From Albibacterium sp035514885 (GTDB lineage Bacteria > Bacteroidota > Bacteroidia > Sphingobacteriales > Sphingobacteriaceae), in NCBI RefSeq assembly GCF_035514885.1, contig NZ_DATJCH010000022.1, forward strand, positions 77,272 to 141,271: 64,000 nt of DNA, read 5' to 3'. The notes under the pieces are model-generated. The model saw only the letters and a program-made list of their open reading frames with translations. It searched no databases and was not told the DNA's origin. Shown in pieces: positions 52,127 through 62,018 of the stretch. The number at the start of each line of letters is the position of its first letter. Positions within the stretch are counted from its first letter, which is position 1. The position numbers and the translations under genes were made by a program.

Positions 52127-54553
52127 TTAGAATTTATTAATTGAATAATTGAGTTTAAAAAAGACAGCCCGACCCGGTTTTTGCACTCCAAAATTGTCAT
52201 AGACTTCTGCATTGAAAAGATTTTTAACATCGATACTAGCAGTCACTCGCTGCGATGGAAAACGATAGTTCAATCCGACATCTTGTGCAAATTGTGTTGG
52301 TGTGACAAACCATTCGGATTCTGGCCACACGGTACGGAATGGAGCAACAAAGCCTAAACTATAAAACAGATGAAGCTGGGACTCTTTCTGGATGAGATTA
52401 TCCAAGCGATATTGTACATTTCCGTTCATGGTATAAAAAGGTTCGTTTGGAATCTGTTTGTTATAATAGGTCATACGTTGACCGGTTGCAGGATCAAATT
52501 CTTGTTTGAACAGGGAGTTAAATTTCGAAAAATTAAACATCACGCTCAGGTTGCGCTTGTAGTTATAGCTCAATTCTCCTTCAAAGCCCAAGGATTGTGC
52601 TAATCCTAAATTTACGTATTGTGTTAGTTCAATTTCTTGATTATTTAATAGCTCATTGGCTCGCGGCATGATGCGATCTTGGACGTTTCTCCAAAACACG
52701 TTGGTTCCTAATGAGACCTGATGATCATTAAATTGAAAGGTTCCTAGCCGGAATCCAAGATTCAAATTATCTGATATCTCGGGAGTTATCCCTGGATTAG
52801 CCAGTACATTGTCTTCCGTACTACCAAATGTTTCCCGGTCTACCGGCATGCGAACGGCTCGTTCCGCTGAAGCCAGCAAAATTACGTTCGGACTGATACG
52901 ATACGACGCCGCTAGACCATAACCATCGTGAGTTCGCTTATCTTTGATTTCATTTTTCTGGATCGTCGCTTGTCCATTATTCGACAAGATGGAATAGCTT
53001 GTATGAATGGTCGACTGTTGATAAAGCTTATAGAATACATTGGTAGTTAGTCGATCATCGAACGTCTGTGCTTCATAATTGAAAGATACCACATGTTTGG
53101 CAAGATCATTACTGCTGTTTAAGCCCAGATCGTCGATTGGTTTTAGCAAATCATAATCTTTCCGATCTACCGTATAAAACACATGATTCACCGATAAACG
53201 ATGTCCGGAAAAAAGATCGTAGGCCAAATTTGACCGAACATTAGCCACTTGGCGGTCGATATCTACCATGGTGGGCTCACCTTGCTGTCCTCCGTCTAAG
53301 GTACGAACAGGATTACCATTCAGATCTTTTCGGATAGTTCCGTCCCAATTATAAGCCCAAGCCACCGTGTCCAAAATGCTAGTATTGCGAAAACTGTAAA
53401 CACCATTTACCGAAAAGTTCAGCCCTTCTGTAAACAAATTCTCTTTATTATAGGTTAAGCTCAAGACATTAGCTTGTGCATCTGCTGTTCTACCCATATA
53501 AGGTTTCCCCATAGTTTGGCCATGCTGGATTTCGTTGTATGAATCAGAAATATGATAGCCTAGCAAAAAAGCATCAGCCCATTTTACGTCCGTGTAACCA
53601 AATTCAAAACGACCAGCTAAAGAACGATAACCATCAAAAAAACGCTTGGCTCTATAATTCCTTTGAACAACGCCATTGGGTTCAATGTATTTAGAAAACT
53701 TTCCCCAAATCTCATAATCGTTATCCGTATTCAACAAGCTTCCGGAAATTCGGGTTGTAAACCCGCTTTTAGCATGTCGGTATAAGGCACTGATATCTGA
53801 TTGTGTTGTATTAAAAGACCCATACGAAATGGAAGCAGATAAGCTGTTGGATGAGACTTTACCTTTTTTCAGGACGATATTAATGGCACCACCCAGTAAA
53901 TCTCCGGTTAAATGTGAAGGAAGCACTCCTTTGTATACCTCGATCCGTTCAATCATGGACGGAGGGATATTGCTGAGATTAAAGGAAGATCCATAGGTGG
54001 ATATTTCGATGCCATCAATAAAAATACCAACCGATCGACCGGTCATTCCATTTAAATTATACTCTACTTCAGAACCTAGTCCGCCACTTTGGCGAACACG
54101 GACGCCAACGGTACGATCAAGCAATTCGTTGGTTTGAATGTTTCGCGCTGCAGCTTCCTTGGTTTCAATTACACTAACAGCAAAACCTTGGGTTTCGATT
54201 TCTCTCTTAACGGTATTGCGAACGATTTGCACTTCGTCTAACTTAATATCTCCTCTGGGATCAACAACAATAGTCAAGTCATACTTCGGTTTGTTAACCT
54301 CCAATGGCGTACGTTTTTGTTTTACTTCGATGGAGGATACTAAAACGACATGTTTATCATAGGGTACGCCCTCCAGTTTGTAGAAACCTTCATCGTCAGA
54401 GTAAGAAGCAATCTGGGTTCCTTCTACCTGAACAGTGGCTGTGGCAACCGCTGTACCGTCTTGTAATTGGACTCTACCGGTAATCGTGGACGTTTGCGCA
54501 AAAAGCGCCGTATAAAGCAGGAAAAGTATATTTGTAAGAAAGAATTTTTTCAT
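52127..54553 (-). CDS. TonB-dependent siderophore receptor, XusA-like
   Basis: An 808-residue outer-membrane receptor. Signal peptide ends FAQ; residues 20-105 are a carboxypeptidase-like beta-sandwich (TITGRVQLQDGTAVATATVQVEGT); a plug domain follows (TNELLDRTVGVRVRQSGG, GVLPSHLTGDLLGGAINIVLKKG); the barrel ends FFKLNYSINKF with terminal F. The DUF4374 partner gene downstream points to siderophore import. The promoter region (54554-54639) has two iron-type dyads, the second of which is also directly in front of the AraC gene. Confidence 0.88.
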   Translation of the reverse strand: MKKFFLTNILFLLYTALFAQTSTITGRVQLQDGTAVATATVQVEGTQIASYSDDEGFYKLEGVPYDKHVVLVSSIEVKQKRTPLEVNKPKYDLTIVVDPRGDIKLDEVQIVRNTVKREIETQGFAVSVIETKEAAARNIQTNELLDRTVGVRVRQSGGLGSEVEYNLNGMTGRSVGIFIDGIEISTYGSSFNLSNIPPSMIERIEVYKGVLPSHLTGDLLGGAINIVLKKGKVSSNSLSASISYGSFNTTQSDISALYRHAKSGFTTRISGSLLNTDNDYEIWGKFSKYIEPNGVVQRNYRAKRFFDGYRSLAGRFEFGYTDVKWADAFLLGYHISDSYNEIQHGQTMGKPYMGRTADAQANVLSLTYNKENLFTEGLNFSVNGVYSFRNTSILDTVAWAYNWDGTIRKDLNGNPVRTLDGGQQGEPTMVDIDRQVANVRSNLAYDLFSGHRLSVNHVFYTVDRKDYDLLKPIDDLGLNSSNDLAKHVVSFNYEAQTFDDRLTTNVFYKLYQQSTIHTSYSILSNNGQATIQKNEIKDKRTHDGYGLAASYRISPNVILLASAERAVRMPVDRETFGSTEDNVLANPGITPEISDNLNLGFRLGTFQFNDHQVSLGTNVFWRNVQDRIMPRANELLNNQEIELTQYVNLGLAQSLGFEGELSYNYKRNLSVMFNFSKFNSLFKQEFDPATGQRMTYYNKQIPNEPFYTMNGNVQYRLDNLIQKESQLHLFYSLGFVAPFRTVWPESEWFVTPTQFAQDVGLNYRFPSQRVTASIDVKNLFNAEVYDNFGVQKPGRAVFFKLNYSINKF

Positions 54554-54584
54554 TATTGATATTAATACAGTATCTTCGGCGTTC

Positions 54585-54633
54585 TTTAGAATAAATCTAA
54601 ATAAACTGTTGCAAATCTAGAATTATTCTAAAT
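54585..54633. promoter_or_regulatory. Two iron-type operator dyads between the receptor and AraC genes
   Basis: Site 1 is TTTAGAATAAATCTAAA (54585-54601; one mismatched pair of eight). Site 2 (54615-54633) contains the perfect 13-bp palindrome TAGAATTATTCTA at 54618-54630 and extends to 19 bp with one mismatched pair. Centres are 31 bp apart, about three helical turns. Site 2 ends seven bases before the AraC start codon, so autoregulation is likely. Confidence 0.6.
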
Positions 54634-54639
54634 AGCAAA

Positions 54640-55557
54640 ATGACGCAAGTGGAAAAAAACGCTATACATTCGGAAATATCAGTTAAAGCGGAGAGTATAA
54701 CGACCAATTTATTGGAGCTTGGTACGGCGATTCACTTTACCGTTTTGAAAGGAAATCAAGATTTTGGTTTAGTTTCACCAATTGACGGCTATTTAAATCT
54801 GTTATTACTCGAAAACTCTTCTCATTGTACCCTGCAGGTTCAAGAACACAACTACCTTGTTCATAAAGGTGAAAACATTTTCATTCATGTAAACAAAGGA
54901 GATCAACTTGAATTAAAAAGCTATTCCTCGAAGAATAAATTCTTACTTATGCTTTTCGACTGCAATACCCTCAGCAATTTACAAGAGGAGTATTTTACAG
55001 ATAGGGAACAATTTAAACAGGGTATAGTCACCAAATCTGATCACCGGGTCTCACTTACATTAAAACAAATCGCTGAATTGAATGAAGAAAGATCTTGTCT
55101 TAATCAATTAAAAACACAAACGCTTCTTCTAGAGCTTATTATTCATCAAATTGAAGGATTGAGGACCGATAAGGAGATTAAGAAAATATCCTTTAGCAGA
55201 AATCACTTTGAAAAGATCCAAATGGCGAAGCAATTAATTGACAAGGACCTTTCTAAAAATCATACCATCGCAGACCTAGCGAAAGCCGTAGGAACGAACA
55301 ATCAATACTTGAAAAAGTACTTTAAGCTGCAATATGGGAAAACCGTAATGAACTACATGACGGGAATGAAAATGGAACATGCTAAAAAATTGATCTTATT
55401 GGGTAAATATCGTATTACCGATGTGGCAAGAATGTCTGGCTATAAATACTCGACACACTTCACGACGGCTTTTAAAAAATATTTTGGTTACGTTCCTAAT
55501 TCATTGAAATACATCTTTCTATTAATTAACAAGGAAGCTGTGCTTACTTTACTTTAA
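54640..55557 (+). CDS. AraC-family transcriptional regulator
   Basis: A 305-residue regulator. Residues 1-190 form a cupin-like sensing part, similar in form to PchR/YbtA-type siderophore regulators. The C-terminal 100 residues have two helix-turn-helix motifs: NHTIADLAKAVGTNNQYLKK and YRITDVARMSGYKYSTHFTT, followed by FKKYFGYVPNSLK, the AraC signature. It faces the TonB receptor/DUF4374 operon across 86 bp holding two dyads. Likely task: activation of uptake genes when iron-siderophore is present. Confidence 0.88.
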   Translation: MTQVEKNAIHSEISVKAESITTNLLELGTAIHFTVLKGNQDFGLVSPIDGYLNLLLLENSSHCTLQVQEHNYLVHKGENIFIHVNKGDQLELKSYSSKNKFLLMLFDCNTLSNLQEEYFTDREQFKQGIVTKSDHRVSLTLKQIAELNEERSCLNQLKTQTLLLELIIHQIEGLRTDKEIKKISFSRNHFEKIQMAKQLIDKDLSKNHTIADLAKAVGTNNQYLKKYFKLQYGKTVMNYMTGMKMEHAKKLILLGKYRITDVARMSGYKYSTHFTTAFKKYFGYVPNSLKYIFLLINKEAVLTLL

Positions 55558-55605
55558 GATATAAATCGTATTAAACGAATTCATTGTGTGACCATTTCCC
55601 ATTAC

Positions 55606-58170
55606 TTACTTACCGTTCAATTTTTTTAAATGCTCTTTTGCTAGAGGGATGACATCGTCATCTCCTTCATAATTCTTAATTACACTTTCCAACGTGCTTT
55701 TTGCCTGTAATTTATCGCCTTTGCCAGCATATGCATCTGCAAGTAGGATGAAGCTCTTAGCCACCCAATAATCTTGTGACCCCATGTTGTTGATCACATC
55801 AAACGCTGTTTTCTCAACTTTATCATATTGTTTGTTTTCATACTGTAATTGTCCTAGGCGATACCGCGCTTCTGCACCAACTGCCCTTTGGCTCTTTTGT
55901 GCCGCTAGATTTAGCTCCTGAATGGCAGACTCCACGTTTCCTTCCTGTAACATGAGTCGTGCGTCGTACAAATGTGCCATGGCAATTTCCTCCTCAGTTG
56001 CCTTATCATAAGTCTTTACCAACATCGAATACCTAGCAGCCTGTCCCAAATCACCGATTTCGAAATAACATTTCATCAAGTTCGTTACTGCATAACCATA
56101 GCGTTCTTTGTATTCTGAAGTGAGTTCTAGTTTTTTGAGGTGCACAATGGCCTCATTGTATTCCTCCAAATCCAGATATAAGGCTGCTACCGTCAGCAAG
56201 GTGTTCTCTGTATACGGACTTGTCCAATCGTTCAGGATAATATTCAGATCATGCAGCGCCTCCTCGTAGTGCCCATTATGGTACAAACTCACGCCACGAA
56301 TATAACGGGCATGTTTTTCTTGTCTGGGTTTCGGAAATTTATCAAAATATGCATTGATCGCTTCCACGGCTGCCCCGTATGCTCTTCTGGAAAACAAGGA
56401 ATTGGCGACCTGGAAAGCCATATTATCTTGTTCTGCAGGACTCAGAGCACTGACATTAACGTTGGTTGCGTAATTAATATAACTTGCAGTATCACCCTGA
56501 TCCAGGTATATATTTTCAATGGAACGCATAGCCTGCATTGCCTCGGCAGTCGCGGTATGTTCCTCTATTACCTTTTGAAAAGTTGCCTTTGCAGCTTCGG
56601 TTTCACCTTTATTGTACTGAACCAACCCGATGGTCATCAATGCCCTTGGAACATAGCTGCTACGCGGATATTGTTCTATCATCTTCTGCAAGCCTTCAAT
56701 AGCTATATCGTAATCGCCTTCTGTGAAATACGTATATGGTATCTCAAAAGCTACGTCATCTGCATAGTTCGAATTTGGAAATTGTTCGATAACGGACCGC
56801 ATGATACTGAGCTTGGTCTCATTGTCGCCCTGCAACCCATGAAGAATACCACGCTGGAATAAGGCATAGTCCTGATTGGGAGCTTTGCCGTTAATCAACT
56901 CATCATAATATTGATTAGCCCGGCCGTAATTGCGCACGGCTAAATACGAATCACCCAAACGTGCAATCACGTCATAACGTACTTTATTCTCCATTGAACT
57001 TCCCTCAAGAGACATAAAGCGTTCAAAATACTCAGCCGCCATATTAAAGCTGTTATTACGGAACGCCGCATAAGCCAAGCCATAGTTCGCATAATTGTAT
57101 ACATCGGTGTTTCGTGCAGCGGGCAACCGAAGAAACCGTGAAAAGTTATCAACAGCTTCTCCATACTTACGCACTTCATACATTGCCTCCGCTTTCCAAT
57201 ACGTAGCTAACGCCGCCATTTGCGCATCGATCGGAAATTTCTCCGATCGCATGAACATGGATATGCTGTTTTCAAAAGCGCGCTCGTTATAAAACTCCAA
57301 TCCGCGATAATACGTTGCTTTTTGATAGATTATATCGGCTTCTCGACCCCTATTTTCTAACATTTCTAGCAGACTTACCCCTGCATGGAAATTACTCGTA
57401 CCCAACAAAACATCGACCGACAGTGTTTCTTCAGTCTCAGCTTTTTCAGTCTCCAAATCGCGATCCACAAATTTCTGAGCAATGTATTCCTGTGCAACTT
57501 TCAATGCGGCTGATACAGAGTCTAATTCATATAAGATCTTAGCATAGTTAAACAACCCATCGACTTTCAATATCGGGTCGAAATCCAGTTTGGAGGCTTG
57601 GGCAAATGCATTACTAGCACCTTGCTTATCCCCGCTTTCCAGGGCGATATGGCCTAAAGTAATCAGCGAGCCTTGATAAAATGCATCCGAAGCTGTCAAC
57701 TTCTTCATAATAGAGGCAGCTCTTTCATATTCGTGTGCTTGGTAGGCCAGATAGCCGATTCGATAATTATCGATATTGTTTTGCGAAGCATCAGCGTGCC
57801 GCTTCAGCACGTCACCGTAATAAGCTTGTTTAAATATGTTTTTTGCAAAATATCTAGCGGCGGCAATCTTGCGAAGCTCAATCTCTAGCGATTGACGATC
57901 AAAACTCATATCCGGAGTCCGACGCATCTTGACAGCATCGGCCAATATCGGCCGATATTCACGTACGACATCCATAGACTCTATAATCGCAGGTTGATTT
58001 TCGTCTTGTTGCTCACTAGGTTGTCGCTTCTCTTCCTGCTTTTTATCCTCTTCCTGTGCATAGCCCATAACCAGCACTGCTGAAAAAACCCCGGTAAGCA
58101 GGTATTTTAAGTAGTTATAGCCCATCCTTTCTTTCAATATCATTCTTTTTCCGTATTCGTACTTATCCAT
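55606..58170 (-). CDS. Secreted TPR-repeat protein with a DVVREYRPILADAVK leader
   Basis: An 854-residue protein with a signal peptide (several starts possible: 58170, 58143 or 58125; the last gives MGYNYLKYLLTGVFSA) ending VMGYAQ. A charged linker is followed by ESMDVVREYRPILADAVKM near residue 70, a motif otherwise known to me from the N-termini of Bacteroidota barrel proteins. From about 130 to the end there are at least a dozen TPR repeats (e.g. YRIGYLAYQAHEYERAA, GLAYAAFRNNSFNMAAEYFE, YALFQRGILHGLQGDNE). TPR proteins of this kind are periplasmic scaffolds. No neighbour barrel gene is present, so the fusion-like leader is odd. Confidence 0.75.
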   Translation of the reverse strand: MDKYEYGKRMILKERMGYNYLKYLLTGVFSAVLVMGYAQEEDKKQEEKRQPSEQQDENQPAIIESMDVVREYRPILADAVKMRRTPDMSFDRQSLEIELRKIAAARYFAKNIFKQAYYGDVLKRHADASQNNIDNYRIGYLAYQAHEYERAASIMKKLTASDAFYQGSLITLGHIALESGDKQGASNAFAQASKLDFDPILKVDGLFNYAKILYELDSVSAALKVAQEYIAQKFVDRDLETEKAETEETLSVDVLLGTSNFHAGVSLLEMLENRGREADIIYQKATYYRGLEFYNERAFENSISMFMRSEKFPIDAQMAALATYWKAEAMYEVRKYGEAVDNFSRFLRLPAARNTDVYNYANYGLAYAAFRNNSFNMAAEYFERFMSLEGSSMENKVRYDVIARLGDSYLAVRNYGRANQYYDELINGKAPNQDYALFQRGILHGLQGDNETKLSIMRSVIEQFPNSNYADDVAFEIPYTYFTEGDYDIAIEGLQKMIEQYPRSSYVPRALMTIGLVQYNKGETEAAKATFQKVIEEHTATAEAMQAMRSIENIYLDQGDTASYINYATNVNVSALSPAEQDNMAFQVANSLFSRRAYGAAVEAINAYFDKFPKPRQEKHARYIRGVSLYHNGHYEEALHDLNIILNDWTSPYTENTLLTVAALYLDLEEYNEAIVHLKKLELTSEYKERYGYAVTNLMKCYFEIGDLGQAARYSMLVKTYDKATEEEIAMAHLYDARLMLQEGNVESAIQELNLAAQKSQRAVGAEARYRLGQLQYENKQYDKVEKTAFDVINNMGSQDYWVAKSFILLADAYAGKGDKLQAKSTLESVIKNYEGDDDVIPLAKEHLKKLNGK

Positions 58171-58399
58171 ATATCCATTTCAACTCTAGCTTATCATCAA
58201 AATTCATTCCATATACACCCATTAAACAATATATGCATACGTTTATGGTTCTGATAATATTCTCAAGCCTTTATAGATTTATTCGAAGAAAAAAATGAAG
58301 GCAAAAGGATTGTTAAGGCATAACATAAACTATTTCACGCTTATTTAGTTAACTCTTATATAAGCCCATGTCGGCTTGGCACTTAATACGAAGATTTGT

Positions 58400-59569
58400 A
58401 TGGCAAAAGACGTTTTATGGAATAAGAATTTTATTATCGCTTGCATAGCTAACTTTCTAACTGCCTGTTCTTTTAACCTTTTAATGCCTACCATTCCTTT
58501 ATATCTGACGGAGGTACTTAATATTGAGAGTTCCAAAATGGGTATAATTCTATCGTCCTATGCATTTGCTTTATTGATAATAAGACCTTTTTCAGGATTT
58601 CTAGTTGACCTATATCCCCGAAAAATCCTATACCTGACTGGTATTTCCTGTTTCATGGCGGTTTTTGTTGGCTACTATTTCGCTGTAACGGTTAGCTTCT
58701 TTATCATTCTTAGATTTATTCATGGACTTTTTTGGGGTCTGTCCTCTGTTTCCGCAAATACAGTTGCCATTGATATTATTCCAGCAACACGACGAGCAGA
58801 GGGAATCGGTTATTTTGGCGTCAACATGAATATTGCCATGGCAATCGCGCCATTTTTTGCAATCGAAATTTATCAGGAAAAAGGATTTTCATACCTCATC
58901 TCTGTCGCTATACTAATGGGAGCATTGGCTATTTTAGTAGTTTGTTTTATTAATGTTCCAAAGCGGACACCTATTGAGCACAAACAGCCTCTTTCTTTAG
59001 ATCGGTTTATACTCGTAAAAGCACTTCCAATACTATTCAATCAAATTTTCATTACTTTTGGATGGGGCACATTAATGGCTTATGCTATTTTATATGGCAT
59101 AGAATCTGGCGTAAAAAGTGCAGGTTTGTTCTTCTTGTTTTTAGCAGCCGGAATCATCACCTCAAGAGTTATTTCTGGCAAATTAGTAGATAGAGGGCAC
59201 ATACACCAAGTTATTATCTTTGCTGTAGCCGTTGTTAGTTTTTCCTTTTTATCCTTTGCATTGATACATAACGTATACGCCTATAATATTTCAGCATTCT
59301 TTATAGGAATCGGCTATGGAACCTTGCTTCCTGCGCTGCAAATAATTTATCTCAATATGGCACCAACCTCCCAAAGAGGAACCGCCAACTCCACTTATTT
59401 AACAGGATTCGATTTGGGTATCGGTGTGGGAATGCTTGTTGGTGCAAGCATCGCATCAAAATACGGATTTGAAAACATGTACCTATTCACTTCCTTATTA
59501 TGCTTTGTCGGACTACTGATTTATGCATTTAGCTCTAGGAAAATTTTCGATAAGTATAAACTAAGATAA
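58400..59569 (+). CDS. MFS transporter, 12-helix type
   Basis: A 389-residue inner-membrane exporter. ATG at 58400 is preferred to a TTG eight codons upstream. Motifs: GFLVDLYPRKILYLTG (motif A variant G-x-x-x-D-x-x-x-R-K), the second-half motif A SGKLVDRGHIHQV, and 12 hydrophobic helices. This is the general type that pumps drugs or sugars; no substrate evidence. Transcribed alone. Confidence 0.85.
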   Translation: MAKDVLWNKNFIIACIANFLTACSFNLLMPTIPLYLTEVLNIESSKMGIILSSYAFALLIIRPFSGFLVDLYPRKILYLTGISCFMAVFVGYYFAVTVSFFIILRFIHGLFWGLSSVSANTVAIDIIPATRRAEGIGYFGVNMNIAMAIAPFFAIEIYQEKGFSYLISVAILMGALAILVVCFINVPKRTPIEHKQPLSLDRFILVKALPILFNQIFITFGWGTLMAYAILYGIESGVKSAGLFFLFLAAGIITSRVISGKLVDRGHIHQVIIFAVAVVSFSFLSFALIHNVYAYNISAFFIGIGYGTLLPALQIIYLNMAPTSQRGTANSTYLTGFDLGIGVGMLVGASIASKYGFENMYLFTSLLCFVGLLIYAFSSRKIFDKYKLR

Positions 59570-59682
59570 CCAATTAATCAAACATTTAGCATTCTCTCTG
59601 TGCTCAATTTGTGAACTACCAAGTTTGACGATAAAGCACTATATTCGCAACTAAAATTTTAGTAGTAATTAACAGAATAAAA

Positions 59683-60027
59683 ATGTCAGAAGAAATGAAA
59701 GCCTGTCCAAAGTGTAATTCACCTTATGGATACTCATTAGGAGATAAACTTTACGCGTGCCCGGAATGTAGCAATGAATGGAACCCAAGCGAAGAAGCTC
59801 TGGAAGAAGCCGGCCTAAAAGTGTTTGATTCAAATGGAACTGAGCTGAATAATGGAGATTCAGTGATTATTATAAAAAACCTACCTGTGAAAGGAGCACC
59901 TAAACCGATTAAAGCGGGAACGAAAGTGAAAGGTATTCGGTTGACGGATGGCGACCACAATATTGATTGTAAAATTGAAGGCTTTGGGTCGATGGCATTG
60001 AAATCCGAATTCGTTAAGAAAGCATAA
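59683..60027 (+). CDS. yjdM: YjdM/PhnA-type zinc-ribbon protein
   Basis: A 114-residue cytosolic protein. An N-terminal zinc ribbon ACPKCNSPYGY..YACPECSNEW (two CxxC pairs) is followed by the compact SH3-like domain with DSVIIIKNLPVKGAPKPIKAGTKVKGIRL and ALKSEFVKKA. This is the former PhnA family, now YjdM, whose function is not settled although an old annotation links it to alkylphosphonate use. Single gene. Confidence 0.9.
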   Translation: MSEEMKACPKCNSPYGYSLGDKLYACPECSNEWNPSEEALEEAGLKVFDSNGTELNNGDSVIIIKNLPVKGAPKPIKAGTKVKGIRLTDGDHNIDCKIEGFGSMALKSEFVKKA

Positions 60028-60086
60028 CTCGACAAGCTATATGGTTTGGTTCTAGCCTTTTCAATTTCTACCTCAATATATTAACG

Positions 60087-61286
60087 TTACTTTTTTAGCA
60101 GCGGTATTAATGTTGGATTGGATTTGCGACCAATCATCTTCAGTAATATAAACCCAATCGCTCCCGATAAGATCGATGCTGTAAGGATGGCGAATTTCGC
60201 AACAGCAACCACATCTGGATCAACAAAAGAAAGCAGCGCAATAAAGATAGACATGGTGAAACCGATACCAGCCAGTAGCCCAACACCTATAATATGGGTC
60301 CAGTTGGCACCTTCCGGCAATTGACATATTTTGAACTTTACAGAAAGCCACGATAGTAAAAATATTCCGATAGGTTTACCGACGATCAAACCAAGGACGA
60401 TTCCCATTCCTAAGGCCGAAAAGAGGCCTTCAACCATGCCGTCAACGAAAAGAATATTTGTATTCGCCAAGGCGAAAATGGGAATGATGAGAAAGTTGAC
60501 TGGTTTGATTAATGCGTGTTCAAGTTTTTCTAATGGAGATTCTGTTGCGTCTGGGGTTGTTGGCAAAGTTAAAGCCACAAGTACTCCGGCAATCGTTGCA
60601 TGGATACCAGAATGATGAACAAAGTACCAAATAAAAACACCTGGGATCAAGTAAAACGCAATGTTCTTTACGCCAAATCGGTTGAATAGAACGAGCAGAA
60701 CCAATATGGCACCTGCATAAGCAAGATAAACGAAATTCAATTCAGCAGAATAAAACAAAGCGATAACTAAAATAGCCAACAGATCGTCGACAATTGCCAA
60801 AGCCGCTAAAAATATTTTCAAGGATGCAGGAACGCTTTTCCCCAGCATAGTAATGACTGCCAGTGCAAAAGCAATATCTGTTGCCATGGGGATTCCCCAT
60901 CCACTGACGGTAGGTGTACCAGCATTTAAAAGCATATAAATTCCAGCAGGAACTAATGCACCGCCAATCGCGCATATTATTGGGAGAGCGGCCTTTTTTG
61001 GAGAGGCTAGTTCACCTTCGACTAGCTCACGTTTAATTTCAAGGCCTACTAAAAGGAAAAAAATTGCCATCAATCCATCATTGATCCACAAGGCAACCGA
61101 ATATTCTAAATGAATCGATTCGGTATTAAAACCAATCTGATGTTCGAGCAAACTATTGAAGCCGGCACCCAGAGGTGAATTAGCAATAATCAATGAAAGA
61201 ATGACACACAAGAAGAGAATTATACCTCCGGCTGATTCGTGTCTCAAAAAGTTAGGAAATACACTTAAATTGATAGGACTTTTCAT
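60087..61286 (-). CDS. nhaA: Na+/H+ antiporter
   Basis: A 399-residue inner-membrane antiporter exchanging sodium for protons. Diagnostic segments: FLRHESAGGIILF at the N-terminus, IFFLLVGLEIKRELVEGEL, GWGIPMATDIAFALAVI, LAIVDDLLAILVIALFY with the paired aspartates of the active site, and GIGFTMSIFIALL. Length is normal for NhaA. Convergent with yjdM; no terminator found in the 59-bp gap. Confidence 0.95.
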   Translation of the reverse strand: MKSPINLSVFPNFLRHESAGGIILFLCVILSLIIANSPLGAGFNSLLEHQIGFNTESIHLEYSVALWINDGLMAIFFLLVGLEIKRELVEGELASPKKAALPIICAIGGALVPAGIYMLLNAGTPTVSGWGIPMATDIAFALAVITMLGKSVPASLKIFLAALAIVDDLLAILVIALFYSAELNFVYLAYAGAILVLLVLFNRFGVKNIAFYLIPGVFIWYFVHHSGIHATIAGVLVALTLPTTPDATESPLEKLEHALIKPVNFLIIPIFALANTNILFVDGMVEGLFSALGMGIVLGLIVGKPIGIFLLSWLSVKFKICQLPEGANWTHIIGVGLLAGIGFTMSIFIALLSFVDPDVVAVAKFAILTASILSGAIGFILLKMIGRKSNPTLIPLLKK

Positions 61287-61378
61287 CTAACAAAGATATT
61301 AAAACTGGTCTATCTGCCTCGTAAATACCAATAACTCTTGACAATGTAATAGCTAAGTTACCAAAACAAAATGAACAT

Positions 61379-61732
61379 TTAAGGGAGTGGTAAATTAAAA
61401 AAAATACCGAAGACCATTCCACCTACCAGATAGCAAATTACATCTTTATAATCAGCCGTAAATGAGGAACTCCATTGTGGAAATAGAATTTCACATACAA
61501 CGGAAACAAATACGGTAATGATTGAGATTTGAAACCATGATAAAACATACCGTGGTCCTTTACCTATAAGAAAACGAAGTTCTAAAAGTATAAGCTGAAG
61601 CAATATGGGTAGAAACAGAATAGGATCCAGAAAAGAGTCAGCAAGAGGTATATTGACGCCCAGTATTTTTTGAGAAACCTGATGTATTAATACTAGCATT
61701 AAAGCGCCTAAAAACCATGGCTGTAATAGCAT
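61379..61732 (-). CDS. Small membrane protein of the so-called magnesium citrate secondary transporter group
   Basis: A 117-residue membrane protein from the ATG at 61732; a longer TTG-started version begins at 61765. Three or four helices (LLQPWFLGALMLVLIHQ, DPILFLPILLQLILLE, WFQISIITVFVSVVCEILF, YLVGGMVFGIFF). The pattern PLADSFLDPI, a short loop with RYVLSWFQ, and YKDVICYLVGG is what is commonly annotated as a magnesium citrate secondary transporter in Bacteroidota, without experimental support. It follows the 72-residue gene by 22 bp. Confidence 0.6.
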   Translation of the reverse strand: MLLQPWFLGALMLVLIHQVSQKILGVNIPLADSFLDPILFLPILLQLILLELRFLIGKGPRYVLSWFQISIITVFVSVVCEILFPQWSSSFTADYKDVICYLVGGMVFGIFFNLPLP

Positions 61733-61754
61733 AACCCCTACTCCCTGTTTCACT

Positions 61755-61973
61755 TCATATTGCAATTAAGAAAACTACCAACAGAACTAACAGTAGAATT
61801 GGAGAGCACAAAATCAAAAGAATAACCAACGGTACTTTAGCCACACTTTTCAGAATTTGGATCAACCAATGGTCAGCTGGATTTGGCTTTAGCCACTTCC
61901 AAAAATCAGTCGCAACTGCTCGTACCTTTGCCGAAATTACTTGATAAAAGGACTGTTTTTTATTGTCGTTCAA
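61755..61973 (-). CDS. Small single-helix membrane protein
   Basis: A 72-residue protein with a charged amphipathic N-terminal half (KVRAVATDFWKWLKPNPADHW) and a long hydrophobic C-terminal helix (VPLVILLILCSPILLLVLLV). Unknown family. It lies just upstream of the previous membrane gene and is likely translated from the same mRNA. Confidence 0.5.
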   Translation of the reverse strand: MNDNKKQSFYQVISAKVRAVATDFWKWLKPNPADHWLIQILKSVAKVPLVILLILCSPILLLVLLVVFLIAI

Positions 61974-62018
61974 TTTATTAAATTAGAAATACAAAACTAA
62001 CCTTAAATTATAACTATG

